Positions 61,125-64,000 of a stretch of DNA of 64,000 nucleotides are shown in pieces. Position numbers and translations under genes: made by a program. Below the pieces are notes generated by a model, which worked only from the letters and a program-made list of their open reading frames with translations, ran no database searches and was not told where the DNA came from. The DNA is from Tetracladium setigerum (lineage: Eukaryota; Ascomycota; Leotiomycetes; Helotiales): contig PZJY01000001.1 of the NCBI GenBank assembly GCA_031472005.1, forward strand, positions 4,340,001 to 4,404,000, given 5' to 3'. How positions within the stretch are numbered: position 1 is the stretch's first letter; each line of letters opens with the position of its first letter.

Positions 61125-62314
61125 GTTTTCAATGTGTCTAATCTGAGTTAATTTTCAATAAAAGTGAAGCTTCGTCAATCACTGTGGTGGCCATCCAAAG
61201 GTTCAAGTTACTGTGCACAAATCTTCTCAAGTTTCCATGAATTTCCCCACTATTTCGGTCCTGATGTAACTCAGCGTTGGTCACAAGCACCCTCAGTGGT
61301 TATGGATCGTCTTCCATGTGGCGAATTGATATCGTACTTCTGGGCGGCTTGGTCTCAGTTTCCTTTTGATCACTTACTGTCCGTTCAGTACCCTCAGGGT
61401 TGCTTCAATACTTGCTAATTTCTACTGTTACTTCCGTGACACCTTAATATACTCTTTCAGTCACGGTCTTGTTTCTCCGGTAAACATAAGGTCAAAATTA
61501 CTGCAAATACATGTTAGTGGAAAGCCTTTCCGATTGATGAGATTCCTGCACGAGAATCCTTCGCCCCATATTCCCCGCACGAACGATACCTGGTCTATCC
61601 TTGTCTGAATGAATTTTTGGGACTTTGATAACTTTGAAAGGAGAGTTTAATTCAATTGAGGTCGTTGTTATCATCTTCCGATGATGCAATTCATGCAATC
61701 ACGGCCATTCCGAGCTATATCTCGTACAAAGTAATACGCTTCAACGAATGACAGCCCCCACTTTAACTTTGAGGCGCTGGGAGCTGCCGGCCATGCAGAA
61801 TACTTCGGTTAGAATAGAACTGCACAAATATGGCACAGTTGGTACTTAGTCTGTATTGGTCGGCAAAACGGTCCGACGGGAGGGCACTGCTCAGAAGACA
61901 CGCTTGTAGAATAGAAAGATGTTCATGAAATGTATTCCGAACCCTAGCCTAATTTTTGGAGTGTATCGGTTACTTCAAAATGGAAATCAGCGAATCATAG
62001 CTGCCGAATTCCGGTACAGGTCGGCTTTGTTTATTTACTCGCTAAGCATGTTTACCTGAACGGATTAAACTGGAGCCAGAGCAGGCCATGACATTATAGA
62101 CGGAGAGAGTTCTCGATATGGGTTGAAGATTTCATCGAAAATATTCATACAACCCCGCTTGGTCCTTGCGTACAGTGGCTTTTTACAAGGCTGGTAGTGG
62201 AAGTATTGCTCGCATTTAAAGTTGTTGGGCTTTGGGTATTATTTCATCGTCATCTCGAGTCCGCACACAAATTTTGATATCATCAATTGCATAACTTTCC
62301 GAGATTCAGCCAAT
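61125..62314. promoter_or_regulatory. Divergent promoter region of cluster genes
   Basis: 1190 bp between the start of the AT-ACP-cAT gene (-) and the hydrolase (+). No ketosynthase remnant (such as a DTACSS-type motif) was seen in any frame here. No specific regulator site is claimed. Confidence 0.45.
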
Positions 62315-63354
62315 ATGAAAAAAGCATACGAAGACGTAGAGTTTAAGACTATCGATGGTATTGTTTTGAGAGGATGGCTCTTCTCTGCGGCCAAAAGGGG
62401 GCCTGCGGTGGCGATGACAGGCGGTGTAAGCTAACTCTGACGCTCCATACACTCTGCAACTTTTCTAACTTCCTGCAGTTCAATTGTGTTAAAGAAGGCT
62501 TCTACAAAGATTTCCCAGAGCAATTCCAAAAGGCAGGAATAACGGTTCTTCTCTACGATCCTCGAAACACGGGCACCTCGGGAGGTTTTCCTCGTAATGA
62601 TATCGATCCCTTCAGACAAGTTGAAGATTACTCGGATGCATACACATATCTCACCACACTTCCTATTGTCGATCCAACACAAATTGCCATCTGGGGAGTC
62701 TCTTTTACTGGTGGTACCGTTCTCGCAAGTGCTGCTCTTGATAAACGACCTGTGGCAGTGATAGCCGTCTGTCCGATATTCTACAGTGATTACATCACCG
62801 ACGGTCATCTGGTACGCAAGAGGATTATTCGTGATCGAGAAAGTCAATTGCTACATGGAAGCCCTCCTTTCTTTATTTCCATCCTAGAAAGTCGCGGTAT
62901 GGTTCCTGTCAATTCTCATTTGACTGCACAACCAAAAGAGGAAGACGCGGGAAGAATCACGCACAATAGTGATGGATCAACCATACAATCATATTTTCGG
63001 ATGGCACTCTGGCAACCGGTCCCGTTAGGACTCTTGCCAATGGTAGACCCTACGCCTGTCATGTTTCTGACCCCGGAACATGACTATGTGAGCTTGACAC
63101 AGGTGCAGTTGGATATTTTTGAGGGACTTAAAGGGCCGAAACGTCTTCACTTGGCAAGGGGGAGAGAACATGTGAATGTTCTGGCTGGAGATGATATGCC
63201 CATGTTGGCAAAGGTGCAAACGGACTTTATATGGCAAGCGTGTCAGGGCAGGTTACCTGGGCAAGGCGAGAAGAGCAAGAAGGCGAAACAGAGGGGGCCT
63301 TTAAATGGCTTTCGAAGCTCACATCAAGTTCAGAAAGGAGATACTGAGGTATGA
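62315..63354 (+). CDS. Alpha/beta hydrolase of the secondary-metabolite type
   Basis: Exons 62315-62425 and 62479-63354 give 328 residues; the 53-bp intron has GTAAGC and CTGCAG ends and a TTCTAAC branch. The fold is recognisable: FKTIDGIVLRGWLF, AGITVLLYDPRNTGTSGG, nucleophile elbow IAIWGVSFTGGTVL with Ser, then an Asp in PVMFLTPEHDYVSL and a His in ARGREHVNVL completing a triad. Proteins of this type occur beside fungal PKS genes and act as esterases or acyl transferases. The divergent position next to the AT-ACP-cAT gene suggests a shared pathway. The exact reaction is unknown. Confidence 0.85.
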
Positions 63355-63794
63355 AAGGATTTCAGGATTGGCGTATTCGGGTTTTTTTAGTTTTTATCAG
63401 GATTTGGATTGGATTTGTACGATGCACTTGTCTTGAGTAGAATTACATTTCCAGAATTTTGAAACTCAATCTTAGCACAATACACTTTAAGCCACCAGGC
63501 AACCTGTCCTGTCTATACTTGAAGTTGTCAACAATTATCAGAATCGCTAAGAATATATAGAGTTCACAAACACGCTCATTCATATTAAAACTTCGACAGG
63601 AACTACAATAGATATTATATGCCCTGGGGGAAAGTGAGAAGGGCTTTGGTTTTGGAAGGCAACTGAGAAATTTTAGGGTTGTGGGCATGCCAGTATGATA
63701 AATATCATTTGTCTCTCACAACTAGTCACACTACAGTAAAAACACCAACTCCACACCGTCTCAAACACTCAACAACCACAACAGAAACGACAAT
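63355..63794. other. Intergenic between convergent hydrolase and P450
   Basis: 440 bp of 3' flanks; nothing recognised. Confidence 0.6.
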
Positions 63795-64000
63795 CTACCA
63801 TCCTTCAATCACACGCGCCTTGATATCAAGGCCCTTGACAGGTCCCACCCCAAATCCTCCAGCACAGATATAGTTCTCATCAATCAGCTCGCGAGGGTCA
63901 TTCAATTCCCACTGAAATCTTCCCGCCCAGGCAGCCAATAAACAAGCGAATTCCGCACGTGCAAAGGTCTCGCCAATGCAAACTCTTGGACCTTGATTGA
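63795..64000 (-). CDS. Cytochrome P450, C-terminal fragment cut by the window edge
   Basis: The minus strand from the right edge reads GPRVCIGETFARAEFACLLA, the heme-binding cysteine loop and following helix of a P450. It continues FQWELNDP and ends VKGLDIKARVIEGW with a TAG at 63795-63797. Only the last 68 codons are inside the window. A tailoring oxidase is expected in a cluster with the AT-ACP-cAT and hydrolase genes; its substrate is unknown. Confidence 0.92.
   Translation of the reverse strand, partial: NQGPRVCIGETFARAEFACLLAAWAGRFQWELNDPRELIDENYICAGGFGVGPVKGLDIKARVIEGW

Noticed and set aside
1..64000. CRISPR array or prokaryotic mobile elements
   Set aside because: Fungal nuclear DNA with introns; no regularly spaced repeats or intact transposase frames were seen.

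Overview
The window is nuclear DNA of a filamentous ascomycete. Most genes carry short GT-AG introns of about 45-90 bp, often with CTAAC or CTGAC branch sites. The gene set (IRE1, DEK_C/SWIB protein, HEL2, serine-rich cupredoxin, HeLo protein, wax-synthase-like MBOAT) and the style of the eIF3b and CCT2 proteins suggest a Leotiomycete (Helotiales-like). That placement is inference, not a database result.

Layout: 0-2.1 kb, end of a probable RNA-binding protein gene; 2.9 kb, tRNA-Arg(UCU); 4.4-6.9 kb, divergent RPS28 (-) and HIS1 (+); 8.2-8.9 kb, small membrane protein; 9.8-13.7 kb, large nucleolar Dnt1/Net1-like protein; 14.2-16.2 kb, DUF3445 heme-dependent oxidative N-demethylase-like protein (-); 16.9-19.0 kb, secreted multicopper oxidase (-); 19-23.7 kb, gene-poor; 23.7-25.0 kb, bHLH regulator; 25-29 kb, gene-poor with a decayed coding relic; 29.1-33.7 kb, divergent eIF3b (-) and CCT2 (+); 34.4-35.3 kb, GPI-type cupredoxin (-); 39.0-42.6 kb, IRE1; 43.6-44.7 kb, DEK_C/SWIB chromatin protein; 45.7-48.2 kb, HEL2-like RING ubiquitin ligase; 49.2-51.0 kb, wax-synthase-like MBOAT; 51.6-52.8 kb, broken HeLo-domain gene (-); 53.5-55.7 kb, membrane-anchored Kelch protein; 56.8-64 kb, edge of a probable secondary-metabolite cluster.

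The left 50 kb is mostly housekeeping (translation, chaperonin, histidine synthesis, unfolded-protein response, ribosome quality control). The right 12 kb is accessory. Its centrepiece is a single-exon protein with a PKS-type acyltransferase, an acyl carrier protein and a carnitine-acyltransferase-like domain, but no ketosynthase or reductive domains. It is divergent from an alpha/beta hydrolase, and a cytochrome P450 runs off the right edge.

Eight genes, including essential eIF3b, show eleven frame breaks. Every break is cured by one missing base, many beside C/G runs. This looks like systematic homopolymer undercalling in the assembly rather than gene death. The HeLo gene is different: it carries an in-frame TAG and a short C-terminus and looks like a true pseudogene.
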